Assembly (NCBI GenBank): GCA_038496445.1
Contig: JALMLS010000228.1
Span: forward strand, 124,001 to 188,000
Direction of reading: 5' to 3'
Origin: Trichosphaerium sp. ATCC 40318
Lineage: Eukaryota; Discosea; Flabellinia; Trichosidae
DNA length: 64,000 nt
Shown here piece after piece: positions 1 to 11,353 of this stretch. Position 1 is the stretch's first letter. Each line of letters begins with the position of its first letter. The notes under the pieces are model-generated. The model saw only the letters and a list, made by a program, of their open reading frames with translations. It made no database searches and was not told where the DNA came from. The translations under genes were made by a program, and so were the position numbers.

Positions 1-1
1 A

Positions 2-805
2 CGTGGTCTTGATATCCAAAACGTAACACATGTTGTCAACTTCGATTTACCTTCAAACATTGATGACTACATTCATCGTATCGGCCGTACTGGACGTGCT
101 GGTAACAGAGGTTTGGCTACAGGATTCTACAGCACAAAGGATCGTAACCTCGCCAAAAAACTTGTCGCTGCTTTCGATGATGCCGGCAAGGAAGTCCCAG
201 ACTGGCTCAGAAAAGAAGGACAAATGAGATCATCCGGTGGTCGCAGAAATGGTCGTTACGGCGGTCGTCGTGGTGGTCGCCGCGGTGGCGGTGGTTACGG
301 CGGTGGTCGCAGCGGCGGTTACGGTGGCGGTTACGGCGGTGGCTATGGTGGCGGTCGCGGTGGCGGCGGTGGCTACGGTGGTGGTTATGGTGGTCGCGGT
401 GGTGGCGGCGGCTATGGCGGTAAGTACTAAAAAAGCTTTGCTACTGTTTACTTGTACGTCACATGGCTATACTTTATTTTATTATTGCATCTTAATTTTA
501 CTTAATGGCCATGCGTGTACAAACGATCCTCCTTGTCCTTTCTTTTTTTTTTTTCCTTCTTTTCCTTTTTTTCATCTTTTTTTTTCATCTTTTCGTTTTC
601 TTTTGTTTTTGTTGGATGTGAGTACTGATTTATTTTTTCAGGTGGTTATGGCGGTAGTTACGGTGGAGGTGGTTACGGTGGTGGATACAGTTCTACCCCT
701 GGACCAAGTGCACCTTCTAGTTATAACCCAAGTTACAGTTCTGGATCGCGTCAACAATATGGCGCTTCTCAGTCAGCATATAATCCATTGAAGCCTACTA
801 AATAA
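2..805 (+). CDS. DEAD-box RNA helicase, C-terminal part (DDX3/Ded1-like)
   Basis: ATP-dependent RNA helicase of the DDX3/Ded1/Vasa group, acting in translation initiation and RNP remodelling. The 5' part lies outside the window. Seen: motif V (RGLDI) at the left edge, then [24 protein letters not shown], given in parts here as HRIGRTGR (motif VI), followed by a tail rich in Arg-Gly-Gly and Gly-Gly-Tyr repeats, typical of RNA-binding C-termini. A 222-bp intron (420-641) with a long T-rich tract joins in phase to a second exon that continues the GGY repeat and ends [14 protein letters not shown]. If the intron is retained, translation stops at 430 after GGKY, also a plausible C-terminus. An AATAAA signal lies at 949-954. 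Identity is secure; which 3' form dominates is not. Confidence 0.93.
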
Positions 806-1540
806 TATGTGTTGTGTGGTATTCATGCTCGCTATTTGATGTATTCACGCTCTGGCGTCTTCATTTTGAAGCGTTGGATTTTTTGTAACCGTGACGAGAC
901 TATTTTTTTTTTAAATCTTGGCTTCGTCGTTTTGTATGTAAAAAGTGGAATAAAGTACTAATGTTCTCTATAAACTTGCAAGCATGTTGTTTATAATTTT
1001 AATTGTAATGTCCGTTATCTAAATCTTCAATGCAGTAAGCTAGTTTATTGACATTTTTTTTTGGACGTTGATTTTTTTATTTTGTCTGCTGACGCGTCGT
1101 TTTTGTTGTGTGGGTTATACAGGAGTGTTTGTTCTTTAATCCTTCACCTAATTTTATCAGCTGTTGATAAATATAGTTTTACTCGTTTATCACGTCACGT
1201 GATAATTATTTTTACGCCTTTTTGGCGCATTTTATTAGGCATTAGCATGGTCTCTTAGTTCCTGAAAATAACTCAGACCGAACTAGCGTCAACACTGTCT
1301 ACAGTGCTAGCTGCGCCTTTTACTGTCAAGATGGGATATTGTCCAGTCGCAAGTCGTAACTCTCGTGGTGAAGGCGTGCTTTTGAAGATTCAACAAAGAA
1401 TAAACTTGATTTTTTTCACAACTGTAAAAACAACGTGGAGATTAAATGAAACACGGCGCTCTTAAAATAACAGGTTGCTCCATTGGTTTACTTTTGATTG
1501 GTTATTAACTCGTTTTGTTCTTTATTTAGTTGTACAAGGC
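806..1540. other. 3' UTR and intergenic stretch
   Basis: Holds the helicase 3' UTR with a polyadenylation-like AATAAA at 949-954, several T-runs, and one TCACGTGA palindrome at 1195-1202. An upstream first exon of the C2 gene should lie at the right end: codons in about 1331-1410 are open and start with an ATG at 1331, but I could not match a donor in phase. Confidence 0.4.
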
Positions 1541-2412
1541 ATGAGCCTCACTGTAAAGGGTACAGTTGGTAGTAGCGATCCGTATGTGATACTCAGAGTT
1601 GGAAACAAAAAGGCTAGAACAAAAAAGGCTACCACTATCGTACGGGTCTAGTTCCTTTATTATACGTATACTCATACATCATAGAATCCAGTATGGAAAC
1701 AAACATTTATTTTCAAGTACGTTGGAAGAAGCAGTAAAAGTAGTTTTTAAATTTTTTATTAGCTAACTTTTTTTTTTGTAAAAAGTAAGATTACACCACG
1801 TGTTCGCGTATCTTGTGAGTGTTGGGATAAACATAGGATATTCGATAGATTTTTAGGTAAATTCACAATCCCTGTGGAGGATATGGAATTCGCTACGGCT
1901 GTGTTAGTTGATAAGTACGCATGAGGCTTTGCTTCTTTAACAATCTCCAAAAACTCCTCACAAAAATATTGTTTTGTTCAGGTGGTTTTTTTCGTCTTAT
2001 CACGTGTAGGCGTTATAAATTATCTGGATATAAAGCAAAAGATCGTGTTGGTGGGGAGATACAATTACAAATAGTTTTTGCGAGTGCAAAGGCGAATGGA
2101 ACAGATGATGATGGAACGCCATTGGCGGCGGATATAATAGAAAAAGAAGAAACAGAGACATCTCAAGGACATTCTGATTCTTTCAGTGCAGCAACTCCAG
2201 TGAATGCACCATCTCCTAGAGCTTCTAATACAATAGAAGATGAACCTACAGATAACCCTACACGTCCGCTACTTAATGTGTCCATGTTTAAGTAAGTTTT
2301 TTGTAATTGTACTGTTTTTTTTGTTGAGAATTCAAGTTGTAATTATTGTAAATGTACACGTTTTCTTTTAAGCTTTCTCGATTTATTTGATCAACTTAAC
2401 AAAAGGGCTTGA
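1541..2412 (+). CDS. C2-domain protein
   Basis: Probable calcium/phospholipid-binding protein. Exon 1 as listed encodes GMSLTVKGTVGSSDPYV with the C2 signature SDPYV and a following K/R-rich strand. Exon 2 gives CECWDKHRIFDRFLGKFTIP, the usual W-D ... F-L-G strand pair, and ends at a GTACGC donor at 1915. Exon 3 starts at 2010 after a TAG acceptor and reads KRYKLSGYKAKDRVGGEIQL, the last C2 strands. It is followed by an acidic Ser/Thr-rich tail. The tail either stops at 2295 or, by a GTAAGT donor inside that stop, splices to a short exon from 2373 ending at 2412. The first C2 strand is missing from the listed start, so a 5' exon exists upstream; the ATG at 1541 is internal to the domain. Confidence 0.75.
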
Positions 2413-2810
2413 TTTTGATTTGTAAGGGGAAAGCAAGCTGAGCTTCATCACCTTAAAAACATATCTAACTTACATGTGTACCACTGGCTCAGCTTTGATT
2501 GATTATGCAAGTTCAATTACAGTTATCTTAACCCCATAGCTAGTCAAATTTCACTGGTACATATTGAAAAGATACAACATGGTGTTCGATTCTTAACACA
2601 TGAACATGCGTATGTCCTATAGACCACCATGAAATCGATTTTATTCATTGCTACTACATGTTGTAAGTTTATGAAGCGAGTGACAATCTATCATTAGCAC
2701 CAAAGCCTGTTGATACTTTAATCATTTCATTCGGGTGTTTTCGATCAATCAACAACTTACACAGTCAAAGCAGTTAAAACATCCAGAACTCGCCACGAAA
2801 TATATCAACC
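2413..2810. other. intergenic stretch
   Basis: No coding signal or RNA gene recognised on either strand. It probably contains the promoter of the F-box/LRR gene that follows. Confidence 0.4.
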
Positions 2811-4180
2811 ATGACTTCATTAAGCGTTTCAGTTGACCAAGTGATCAGATATTATCGTGAGAACCATACAGAAGCGTTTGGAAAACTTACAAATGAAAAT
2901 AAAAAAACAGTTGTAAAACAAGTCGAAAGCGTTTTAAATCTCTCAAATACGCATCTCATACAACAAATAGACCAAATCCTTATCAAACAAACAGATACTA
3001 TCGCTTGCCCAACCAGTGACTGTCCAGGTACCGTTAATACTATGGAATACAAACAAACAACTGAGTACGTTAAGAATTATCAACACTTAACACGTTGACC
3101 AACCGACACAGAGAGAAAGCGGAACGCAAAAGCCAGCGAAATATTCTTGATTTTCCAGTAGAAGTGATCTCAAGTATTCTAAACAAAACATGCGCAAAGT
3201 CCAGATTCGCTGTGGCTCAGTCATGCCGTATGATGGCTGATATCATTCATGATATTGTTGGATATGAAAAGGTTTATGTTTCTTCAGTTGAAGATATTTT
3301 AAAGATCAGACAGTACAACGGCGTAAAGAATAATACTGTGATTGCATTGACTGGCACCAATACATTATTTTCATTATCGAAGGGATGTCGTAATATTGAT
3401 GCTTCCAGAAGGTATGCTATAAATGACGCTGATTTGAAAGCGATTTCTGGTAGTATCCATTCTATCAACCTCAGTAATTGTCAGGATATCAGTACTGAAG
3501 GTGTTAGAGCGCTAGCAGGTGTTCATACAGTTAACTTTACCAATTGTAGACAAGTGTTAAATGAAGGCATCAAAGCGTTGAAAGGTGTTCATAATATTAA
3601 TCTTATTGGCACTCGTGTTACAGATGAAGGGCTCAAGGCATTAGCAGGTGTTCACACCATTCTTCTTGATAATAGTTCAGTTACAGACAAAGGTTTAAAA
3701 GCATTGGTAGGTGTTCATACCATATTTCTAGATAGTACTCAAATTACAGATGAAGGTGTCAAAGCGTTAGCAGGTGTTCACACTATTTCACTACGCAGAA
3801 CTTCAGTGACAGATAAAGGTGTCAAGGCATTAAAAGGCGTTCATACCATTTATCTTAACAGAACAAGTGTCACTGATGAAGGAATCATAGCATTAGCAGG
3901 TGTTCACACTATTCATCTTGATGGTACTTCAGTTACAGACAAAGGTATAACAGCATTGGCAGGAGTTCATGCTATATCCCTTGACAATACTGCAGTTACA
4001 GATGATGGTATCAAAGCGCTTAAAGGTGTTCATACTTTAAGCATATATGCGTGTCCACATGTGACTTGCAAAGGTATAATAACACTGAAAGATGCTCATA
4101 CTATTTATCTCAGTAGTAATACAGATACAAATGAAATTATAAAATCATTACCAGGTGTTAGAATATGGCACCTTGAATAA
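2811..4180 (+). CDS. F-box / leucine-rich-repeat protein 1
   Basis: Likely substrate adaptor of an SCF ubiquitin ligase. The long reading frame covers 3095-4180 and has no ATG before its F-box (ILDFPVEVISSILNKTC), so an upstream exon is needed. The ATG at 2811 opens a 95-codon frame that joins in phase with an 86-bp intron at 3028-3113; this junction is my inference. After the F-box come about eleven LRRs of 23-24 residues, consensus GVHTIxLxxTxVTDEGIKAL, of the cysteine-containing/AMN1 kind. Successive repeats alternate TDEG and TDKG, pointing to amplification in units of two repeats. A related gene follows 300 bp downstream. The repeat region is free of introns, unlike most genes in the window. 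Confidence 0.8.
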
Positions 4181-4405
4181 GTATGTGGTTTATGTTTTGA
4201 GTTTATTACACTGAACGTTGTTTGCTGGTTTTGGCTGTATCTCTGGTGACCTTACAGTAAGATGGATACCAAGACAAGAAAAAGTCAGTTATAGTGTTGA
4301 TGTTGAAAACCATGAAAAATAAAGAAAACAGCTGTGAAAACACGTTTTCATGACAACTTTTTCTAGAGTAGCTGAACAACAAAAAATTAGGTGATTCAAT
4401 TTTTA

Positions 4406-4413
4406 TCACGTGA
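4406..4413. promoter_or_regulatory. TCACGTGA palindrome upstream of LRR gene 2
   Basis: Perfect 8-bp palindrome with E-box core CACGTG, 72 bp before the ATG at 4485. bHLH factors of the USF/TFE/Cbf1 type bind this core in other eukaryotes. Its role here is inferred from position and from the excess of this word in the window. Confidence 0.4.
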
Positions 4414-4484
4414 AAAAAGGCAATCACATCGAATTTCATTCACGAAGGTCAAACAAAGTACTAGAGCTACAATTTTAAGCTCAA

Positions 4485-5828
4485 ATGGATAGACACACAG
4501 CGTTCTTTAATGAAATACCTGTCGAACTAATCGTTCTTGTTTTACAGTTTGTTTCTTCGCTATCTATGAAATCTATAGTGCGTACGTCCAAATTATTATC
4601 TAAAATAGCAGTAATACACCTTGGATACGAGAACAAAAGAGATGTAGTCATTAAAACGACAAAACGGCTTATTGCGATATTCAACAACGCTCCTAACCTT
4701 ATTATCAACAATAAGATAATTATTAAATGCCCTTTCAAACAAAAACACTTAAAGTACTTGAAAGGAGTAGTTGACTTAACATTTGAGGATATTAAGATAG
4801 CATCAGCTATTGACTTTACAAAGCTGAAGACAAGTCTTAAAAGTATTAGATTTATTGATTGTTACTATGTTAATGACAAGCATCTAAAGCAACTCTCAGG
4901 TGTACATACAATTAGTGTGGCCACTACGTCATTTGAAGTGTTAAAAGTGACAAGTAAAGGGATCAAAGCATTGGCTGGTTCTCATACGATTGACTTAAGT
5001 GGGTGTAATGTACTTTCAGACAACGACCTTGAGGCATTGGCTGGTGTTCATACTATTAATCTCAACGATACACAAGTGACTGATGAAGGTATTAAACTAC
5101 TTGCTGGAGTTCATTCGATTAGCCTTAATCGTACAATTGTTGCAGACAAAGGTGTCAAGGCATTGGCTGGCGTACATACTATAAGCTTAGTTCAGTGTAG
5201 ACAAATCACAGATGAGGGCATTAAAGCATTGGTTGGTGTTCACACAATCTATCTGGCTTGTACTGTTGTGACTGACAATGCACTTAAACACCTCACCGGT
5301 GTGCATAAGATAGATTTAACAGGATGTGAAAGAATTACAGATAGCGGCATAAAAGTGTTGGCTGGTGTCCACAAGATTGATTTGTCCTATACATCTGTAA
5401 CAGATGAAGGTATTAAGGCATTGGCTGGTGTTCATACTATTGATCTTTCACATACGAAAGTGACTGACAAAGGTGTAAAAGCGCTGGTTGGTGTGAAGAA
5501 GATAAGTTTGAGTTATACAGATGTTACAGATGAAGGTGTTAAGGCTCTGACCGGTGTTCATACTATTTTTGTGTCTGGATGTGCTCACGTGACAAATGAA
5601 GGTTTTAAAGCATTGGACGGTGTGAACACTATAAGCATAAAAAAAAGCGGTGTTACTATATATGTGATCCAGGCTCTTGAAAGTATAGAAAATGTTGTTG
5701 TTTATGATGCTATAGTGGCAACAGCAATAGAAAAACTATTTCCGCACATTAGAAGTATCAAGCCATTTATGTTGATGTCAGAGGAGAACCCAAAGAGATT
5801 CCCTCCCAAATTGAGCCCTGTGAACTGA
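4485..5828 (+). CDS. F-box / leucine-rich-repeat protein 2
   Basis: Single-exon 447-residue protein starting at ATG 4485. Residues 6-45 read FFNEIPVELIVLVLQFVSS and onward, an F-box; the rest is about twelve LRRs with the same GVHTIxL...VTDEGIKAL unit as its neighbour. Repeats with Cys (SGC, VQC, TGC) mix with shorter T-type repeats (SYT, SHT). The C-terminal 60 residues depart from the repeat. Expected to bind Skp1 through the F-box and a target through the LRR arc. A TCACGTGA word at 5585 lies inside the coding repeats. It is a tandem paralogue of the gene ending at 4180, and related single-exon genes sit at 18.2 and 45.6 kb. Confidence 0.85.
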   Translation: MDRHTAFFNEIPVELIVLVLQFVSSLSMKSIVRTSKLLSKIAVIHLGYENKRDVVIKTTKRLIAIFNNAPNLIINNKIIIKCPFKQKHLKYLKGVVDLTFEDIKIASAIDFTKLKTSLKSIRFIDCYYVNDKHLKQLSGVHTISVATTSFEVLKVTSKGIKALAGSHTIDLSGCNVLSDNDLEALAGVHTINLNDTQVTDEGIKLLAGVHSISLNRTIVADKGVKALAGVHTISLVQCRQITDEGIKALVGVHTIYLACTVVTDNALKHLTGVHKIDLTGCERITDSGIKVLAGVHKIDLSYTSVTDEGIKALAGVHTIDLSHTKVTDKGVKALVGVKKISLSYTDVTDEGVKALTGVHTIFVSGCAHVTNEGFKALDGVNTISIKKSGVTIYVIQALESIENVVVYDAIVATAIEKLFPHIRSIKPFMLMSEENPKRFPPKLSPVN

Positions 5829-5960
5829 CACAGCAACGCAATAAATTACTTTTAGATCGATGCTATTTGTGTTAATCTGTTCTACTTTACGCCAAGTCTA
5901 CAAATTTGTATGTATTGTAGCATGGTATAAAAACTATTTTCAGTAACTAAAACACGCCAG

Positions 5961-6215
5961 ATGTCATCGTATAGGTGGCTCTTCTTGTTCCCTGATTTGT
6001 TGCAACAACTATCACACTTTTTGATTCAAGCATTGGTATCTCACATGAAAAGATGTACAATTTTTGTAGTGATCTCTGAGGAGTACAATGATTGGTATGT
6101 TGACGTACTATCAACAAACACAAACCAAAACTGTCCTTTTGCTAAAATCGAAAAGCAATTTGTGTCGATGTTTTCACATGATAAAAATAACAGTGTTTAT
6201 AAAGTTGTAAAGTAA
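5961..6215 (+). CDS. hypothetical 84-residue protein
   Basis: Short open frame starting MSSYRWLFLF with hydrophobic residues at the N-terminus that could be a signal or anchor, then a mixed charged tail. It matches nothing I recognise. It lies in the gap between LRR gene 2 and the convergent membrane-protein gene. It may be chance; listed because it is the only candidate in this gap. Confidence 0.2.
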   Translation: MSSYRWLFLFPDLLQQLSHFLIQALVSHMKRCTIFVVISEEYNDWYVDVLSTNTNQNCPFAKIEKQFVSMFSHDKNNSVYKVVK

Positions 6216-6246
6216 GAAACTGAAGCTCGTTATTTATTCGAGGTTC

Positions 6247-8520
6247 CTAACCTACAGCAGAAACGCTTTGGTTTGTATTATCCCCTTGTGATGACATTGG
6301 TTCTGTAGCGGTTGTTTGGGTTGATGCCTGTCCTATCATCTTGTTTACAAACGCCTCTACAGCAAAAAACCCCGTTAGTTTGAATATTTCACCGTTGAAA
6401 ATAGGCTATCACGTGATAGAGAAAAACAACTACAAACAAACACGTACGTCGCATGTTGCTTTGTTGACTCTTATGGTCATGTAATAAATAAAATAAAGTA
6501 ATAAGCATAACTAGAACTATAATACCAATAACAAGACATAGCAATAAAATCCATACCTAAAAAAAACTATTAGAAAAAAAGCAACACACCTCCGAGAAAG
6601 CAAACAGTAACATCTGGACAATCCCAAAAGTGTGAAGCCAATTATGGATTTTTTCAGTATCTCTGGAGAAAGGAAACTCGTACTTTTGATTGGGGTGGGT
6701 TTTCTTTGTCTGTTCCTATTATTAGATTGTACTTATCGATTAGTACGTCACATGATTCTAACGTAGGTGTGTATGCCACAGCATCAACCCAAACCTGTTT
6801 CATACATACGGTGAGCGTTGCTTTAAATGGAATTTTTTTTGCGTCGTACAACATTACAAGTATCAGTTGTATTAACAATAAACTGCTGACTTATTTGTGG
6901 TGAACAAGATTCAACATTTACCTCTCCTTATTAGATTATGGATGTGCTATTAAATGACTTACTATCGCAATAATACTTATGCTACCGTTGCAAGAAATAG
7001 ATAGAGACCCTGTCAGTTCGAATGGTATTGTTACATTGGGCACGTTAACTAAATTTGTAAGTATTTGTTTCAAAAAAGTGTAACCTCATTACTTTCGCAG
7101 TGAATTTGCTTGCTGATTGTTTCGATAAGATAGTAAGAACCTCCAAAAGTTACTCTACAGTCGTTATCTTCTGTTGAATCGACAGATTCTGTATTTCTTT
7201 TATATTGTATCGCGCCATCAGCTTTTAAAAAAAACAAACAAAACACGAATAAAATTAATATCCTAAAACCTCCCTTGTTACATAATAGTTTATCACGTGA
7301 GATAGAACGTACCCTTTTTTCGTTAAATAATTTATAGATCTACTTTTTGGGCTGTAGCCGATTTTAAACGTCATACCCGTAATTACAAGTTGTTTACAGT
7401 ATTCTCCAAACTGCGGAATAATTGAATTTGTGTTTAACTTAACAAGTCCGCTTTAAGGCGACATAGAAACCAAAACTTTCCATAATATGATATTTAATCA
7501 CGTGTTTCTAAAAGTGTCAAGACCGACACTCAACACAACAACTTAAATCGTGCTAACAATTTGCCCGCTCTGTCAAAAAAATAACTTAAAAAAAAAAAGC
7601 TCTCGAAAATTACTGCGACTTTGTGAACCGAGACCAAATCGAAGTAAACTCTAACCTCTCCAATGCGTAAAAGTAACAACTGTGCTTACTAGTAATCATT
7701 GTGGCGTACTCATTGTCGAAAAAAAAGATCGACAATTTTCATTTCTTTTGAGCGCATTAAAAAACAACTTTTGTGGATACCACAGACGGGCTAGGTCGCA
7801 TGTTAAGGACCAAAATGCGAAACAGCTCTCCTGTGAATGTCTGTACGCTCATCATTACTCAGCAGGCATGCATGAAATAAAGTATTTATTGTTTTTTCTT
7901 ATTGGTTTTCGATTAGCATCTGTACCCAAGTGATGACCTTCAAACAATGACTACACAATGTTTATAGCTGAGGCTTGCTAAAGAGCATACAATCAGAAGG
8001 TATAAAGACTAAGAGTTTATGGAAAAGTACGTACTTGATTGTTTTGTTTCCATCCCTTTTTGCAAGCTGGTAAGTTGACTTGCACGTATCCCATAACACC
8101 AACAACAAGTGTATTCTTTGCTGTATCGTATGTAATGTCAATTGCATCAGGTCCAACTCCATTATTTAAAAGAATCTTGTTTACGCAATCAGTTGGGTCT
8201 TGTATGTTTGGAAATGAGAGTGTGGTAGTCGAAGGGTCGTATTTTATCTAATTTCCTTGTTAGTCATCTAGTTTACTGTACTATGCTGTAATATGGTGTT
8301 TTATGCGTTCTAAAATGTTATAAAGTGCATTGCGTACTGGTTCGTGTTTACAAGCTACTTTCGCTGAGAAAACTGAAGCGTTTAGGCTCATAAAAGCGCC
8401 ATGTACTACAGTTAAACGAACGCTGGCTATTCCTGCCAAAGAACCACAATAAGAACCATGTGGCACAGCTGCAAATAGCGCACAAGCTATGAACATCGAT
8501 AAAACGATAAAAATACGCAT
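6247..8520 (-). CDS. type I membrane protein with repeated Cys-containing ectodomains
   Basis: Start at 8520 (MRIFIVLSMFIACALFAAVP), a clear signal peptide. The mature part opens HGSYCGSLAGIASVRLTV and, after a GTACGC intron, continues IKYDPSTTTLSFPNI, DCVNKILLNNGVGPDAI and a strand-rich end with ACKKG. Related units follow in separate exons: EYCKQLVITGMTFKIGYSP (about 7320-7456), DCRVTFGGSYYLIETI (about 7080-7228) and a unit at 6654-6880 with VCMKQVWVDAVAYTP. An exon near 6490-6556 encodes one transmembrane helix (LLLCLVIGIIVLVMLITLF), then a Ser/Thr/Gln-rich cytosolic tail ends SVSAVG-stop at 6247. The ectodomain resembles a protist secreted-protein family with SGTYCGSL openings, which I recall but cannot name. 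Exon borders around 7460-8030 are unresolved. Confidence 0.6.
7293..7300. promoter_or_regulatory. TCACGTGA palindrome in an intron of the membrane-protein gene
   Basis: Perfect palindrome inside an intron of the 6247-8520 gene; a second copy at 6409-6416 is in the intron before the last exon. Confidence 0.35.
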
Positions 8521-8776
8521 AGTAGTTGCTTGTAGGTATGAGAAAAATGAAAAAACTTGGCGAGTTTGCAATACCAGAAAAAGTTAGAGACATTTCAACT
8601 TCTTTCCTAAAACAGGTTTCCTTAAGGATTTTATCCTTAAACATTGCGTAAAACAGTAACCCACAGTCTTTATTACCTTCATACAGAGTATTTCGAAAGG
8701 AATTGGCGCAACCAAAGCCAAGAAATTTAAAACGAGGAGTTTGTTCGCTTTCAAAAAGTTTGATTTTTTTTTATTC

Positions 8777-11112
8777 TTACCAAGGAGATTGAGTACTTGT
8801 TATTGGACACCATCGTTCCCATGAGAGTTTTTGAGTATCTGTACATTCTGTTGGTAACTTAAACTTTTCTGAGACCAAGTTTAGAACTTTTTTAATCACG
8901 TGGTCGTTGTTAGTTTTGAGAAGTATTTCAAAAGCGTAAGCAGCAGTGTATCTGTTTTTATCATTCAACGCATTCATTATCGCCTCTGACTTTTCTACCA
9001 GTTTTAATACACGTTCTCCATTTTCGCATAATTGCAGTATTGAATAGCAAGCACAAGTACGTAATGTATCATCAGGTTGACTTGAAAGAAGACTTTCCAA
9101 AAAACCAAAACTTTCTTCTAAAATACTACCTCCAAAGTAGCCCAGTCCTTCAACGGCAACAGTGCGAATAGAAAGGGTATGATTTCCAGCTGCTACTTGT
9201 AGAAACATGTGCGCACATTTTACGCAAGCATCCATAGGCAGTGTACTTGGGCTAACAAGCGTGCAAGCTAGCAAAGCGCAGAACAAGCCCTCAGAAGGTG
9301 TACCACGTACTTTAGAAAGTTCATGATCAAAGTCATCTTCTGTACATGGAGAAGCGCAAAAACGAGTTTTATCATCGCTTGGGACGAAGCACTCGTGCTC
9401 TGTTATAAACGAAAGCATATTGTTGAGTGTTTTTTCGGAAATACTAGAAATTGATCCATTCCCATCATCTAAGGAGCATGCCAAAGCAAGACCTAAAAAA
9501 GGATTATTCACGAATAAGAGGTAGCAGAGACTTTCTTGTAACTCACCGTATAGAGTTGTTCTGCGATACTTTGTACTGGTAGTCTTCAGAGACGCTAGAA
9601 GAGACGCATGTGCTTCTTCAGATTCCATTGAACCTAGAGTGCAAGAGGCATAAAGCCTCTCGTTCTCGTTTGCGCTGTTAAGTTTGCTGCTTAATCCGGA
9701 AATATCTTCTTGAATAGGAACTGCAGGTCCTCGTTTCCCAAGCATCCAACACCACATCGCCTTTAATATAGTTGCCCTGTCTCTAATAAACTGGTCTTTA
9801 AATGCTTTTAAAGCACCATCATTAATAATAGATTGACACCTGATACAAGGTAAGTTATTTGTGGCCAAACCAAAAAAATAAAAACTTTAAACGTACTTTG
9901 ATTTCAGAGCTTGTTTGAGTTCCTTAATACATGTCAAGTTATCTGTGTTTATAGGTTTCATTGCAGATTTAAGAAGATATCCTACGAGTCTGTTTGAATG
10001 TGATGCATTTCTTAAGTCATAATCATTGTCTTTAACCCCTCGGATAAGTAATTCTGAATCAACACTATCAACAGCATCCGAAATAATTTTCTTTTCGTTT
10101 TCAGGAAGTTCTTCCAAAACAGGCGGTTTAGGGACTTTCTGGAAAGGCCTTAACCCTTTCATCCAATCAAAGGTATCTCCAAAGTTCGATTGATTCTCTG
10201 GACACCATATATCGCTTCCAGAATGGTTCCACGAAGGTATAGACGAAGGTGCTTCAGTTCGGAAAAATTGAAATTTGAACATCCAACGAACTTGATTCTT
10301 CGTCTTGTTCGTATTTGCACGGTGCCATATATCGTAATGTATAATCACAACAGTCCCTGCTTTACAATTTAGAGCTACTTCAGAAGTACACCAATGAGAA
10401 TGAACGCTCCTAGTCTTCTTGTTCTTCCTAAACGAAAAACTTAAAACAACATCACTTGTTTAAGGCATACACATCACCAGGCTCTTTATAGTCTCCTCTA
10501 AAGTACTGAGTACCAGGAAGTAACGCTGTAGGACCCATTTGAAGAGTTGTATCTTGAGGATAGTACCTACAAATCGTAAAAAATAGATAGTTTCAAACCG
10601 CCATGCTTTTTGATAAAATTATACGAAAAAAAGCGTACATTGCCATCAACCACCATGGACGGTGTAAACATCTGTATTGTCTTCCTTTATACGTGTCCTT
10701 GTGCCAATGTTGAGTCTACAAATTGTGTTAGTTTTCTGTTAATGTTCTGGTTTGCGAAGTGACGTTACAAACTTACCTTTCGCCCAGGTAATGCTTCGTG
10801 AGCTCGTCTGTGTGCGTGTAGCATATAATTTTTGCCTTTTTTAAACTTAGCTTGTCAAATAACGATCAAACGCGAGCTGTTACCTAGAAGGGACTCTAAG
10901 GCACCATGAACTTCGGGAGATTTGTATATTTGGTCTAGTCCAGCGACACTTGGGTATATATTGTTTCCAGGGTCTCCATGTTCTTTAAAAAGCGTATTTG
11001 ACGCGTCGAATATAGCTTTATGCGTTTCTGCTGGTATTTTAGGTTGTATTACCAGATAACCGTTAATAAGGAATTTCTGGATATCTTCATCGCTTAGGAG
11101 GTGCGTTTCCAT
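8777..11112 (-). CDS. phytanoyl-CoA dioxygenase-like protein fused to helical (HEAT-like) repeats
   Basis: Start at 11112: METHLLSDEDIQKFLINGYLV is the usual N-terminus of the PhyH family of Fe(II)/2-oxoglutarate oxygenases. The next exon (about 10640-10720) encodes QHWHKDTYKGRQY, whose HKD supplies the first iron His and Asp; then MGPTALLPGTQYFRGD; then IIHYDIWHRANTNKTKNQVR with the distal iron His (WHR) and the Arg that binds 2-oxoglutarate. A GTACGT intron near 9870-9896 leads to a 360-residue Cys/Leu-rich helical part (9868-8777) with HEAT-like repetition such as LYASCTLGSMESEEAHASLL and TVAVEGLGYFGGSILEESFG. Family enzymes hydroxylate lipids or small molecules; the substrate cannot be read. 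Fusion rests on phase-compatible splicing. Confidence 0.75.
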
Positions 11113-11353
11113 AGTTTTAAACTGTTTCTCTTCATCAAAACGTCAGTCAAACAATTTAACTTTAAAGGAACGGTTCTGAAAGCAGAGAGACGTTTACTGT
11201 CTTTAAATGTCCACACAAACGCCTGAATATTGCTAATAAGGATGCAGTTACTATTATTATAGAACCAAGATTCCCACGTGACAGCTAGTAACTGAACACG
11301 GTGAGTTTATAGTCAAACTATTTCTTCATTATCTCATTTTGTCATTCACTCAC

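Noticed and set aside
237..791. Long open frame rich in Val/Ala across the helicase tail
   Set aside because: It is a shifted reading of the Gly-rich repeat codons (GGT read as GTG) and runs through the intron; the helicase frame has the conserved motifs.
2852..3052. Minus-strand open frame opposite the first exon of LRR gene 1
   Set aside because: No family feature or start context; it mirrors the sense codons.
3600..5600. Regularly spaced DNA repeats resembling a repeat array such as CRISPR
   Set aside because: The period (69-72 bp) is coding LRR sequence in open frame; there are no unique spacers.
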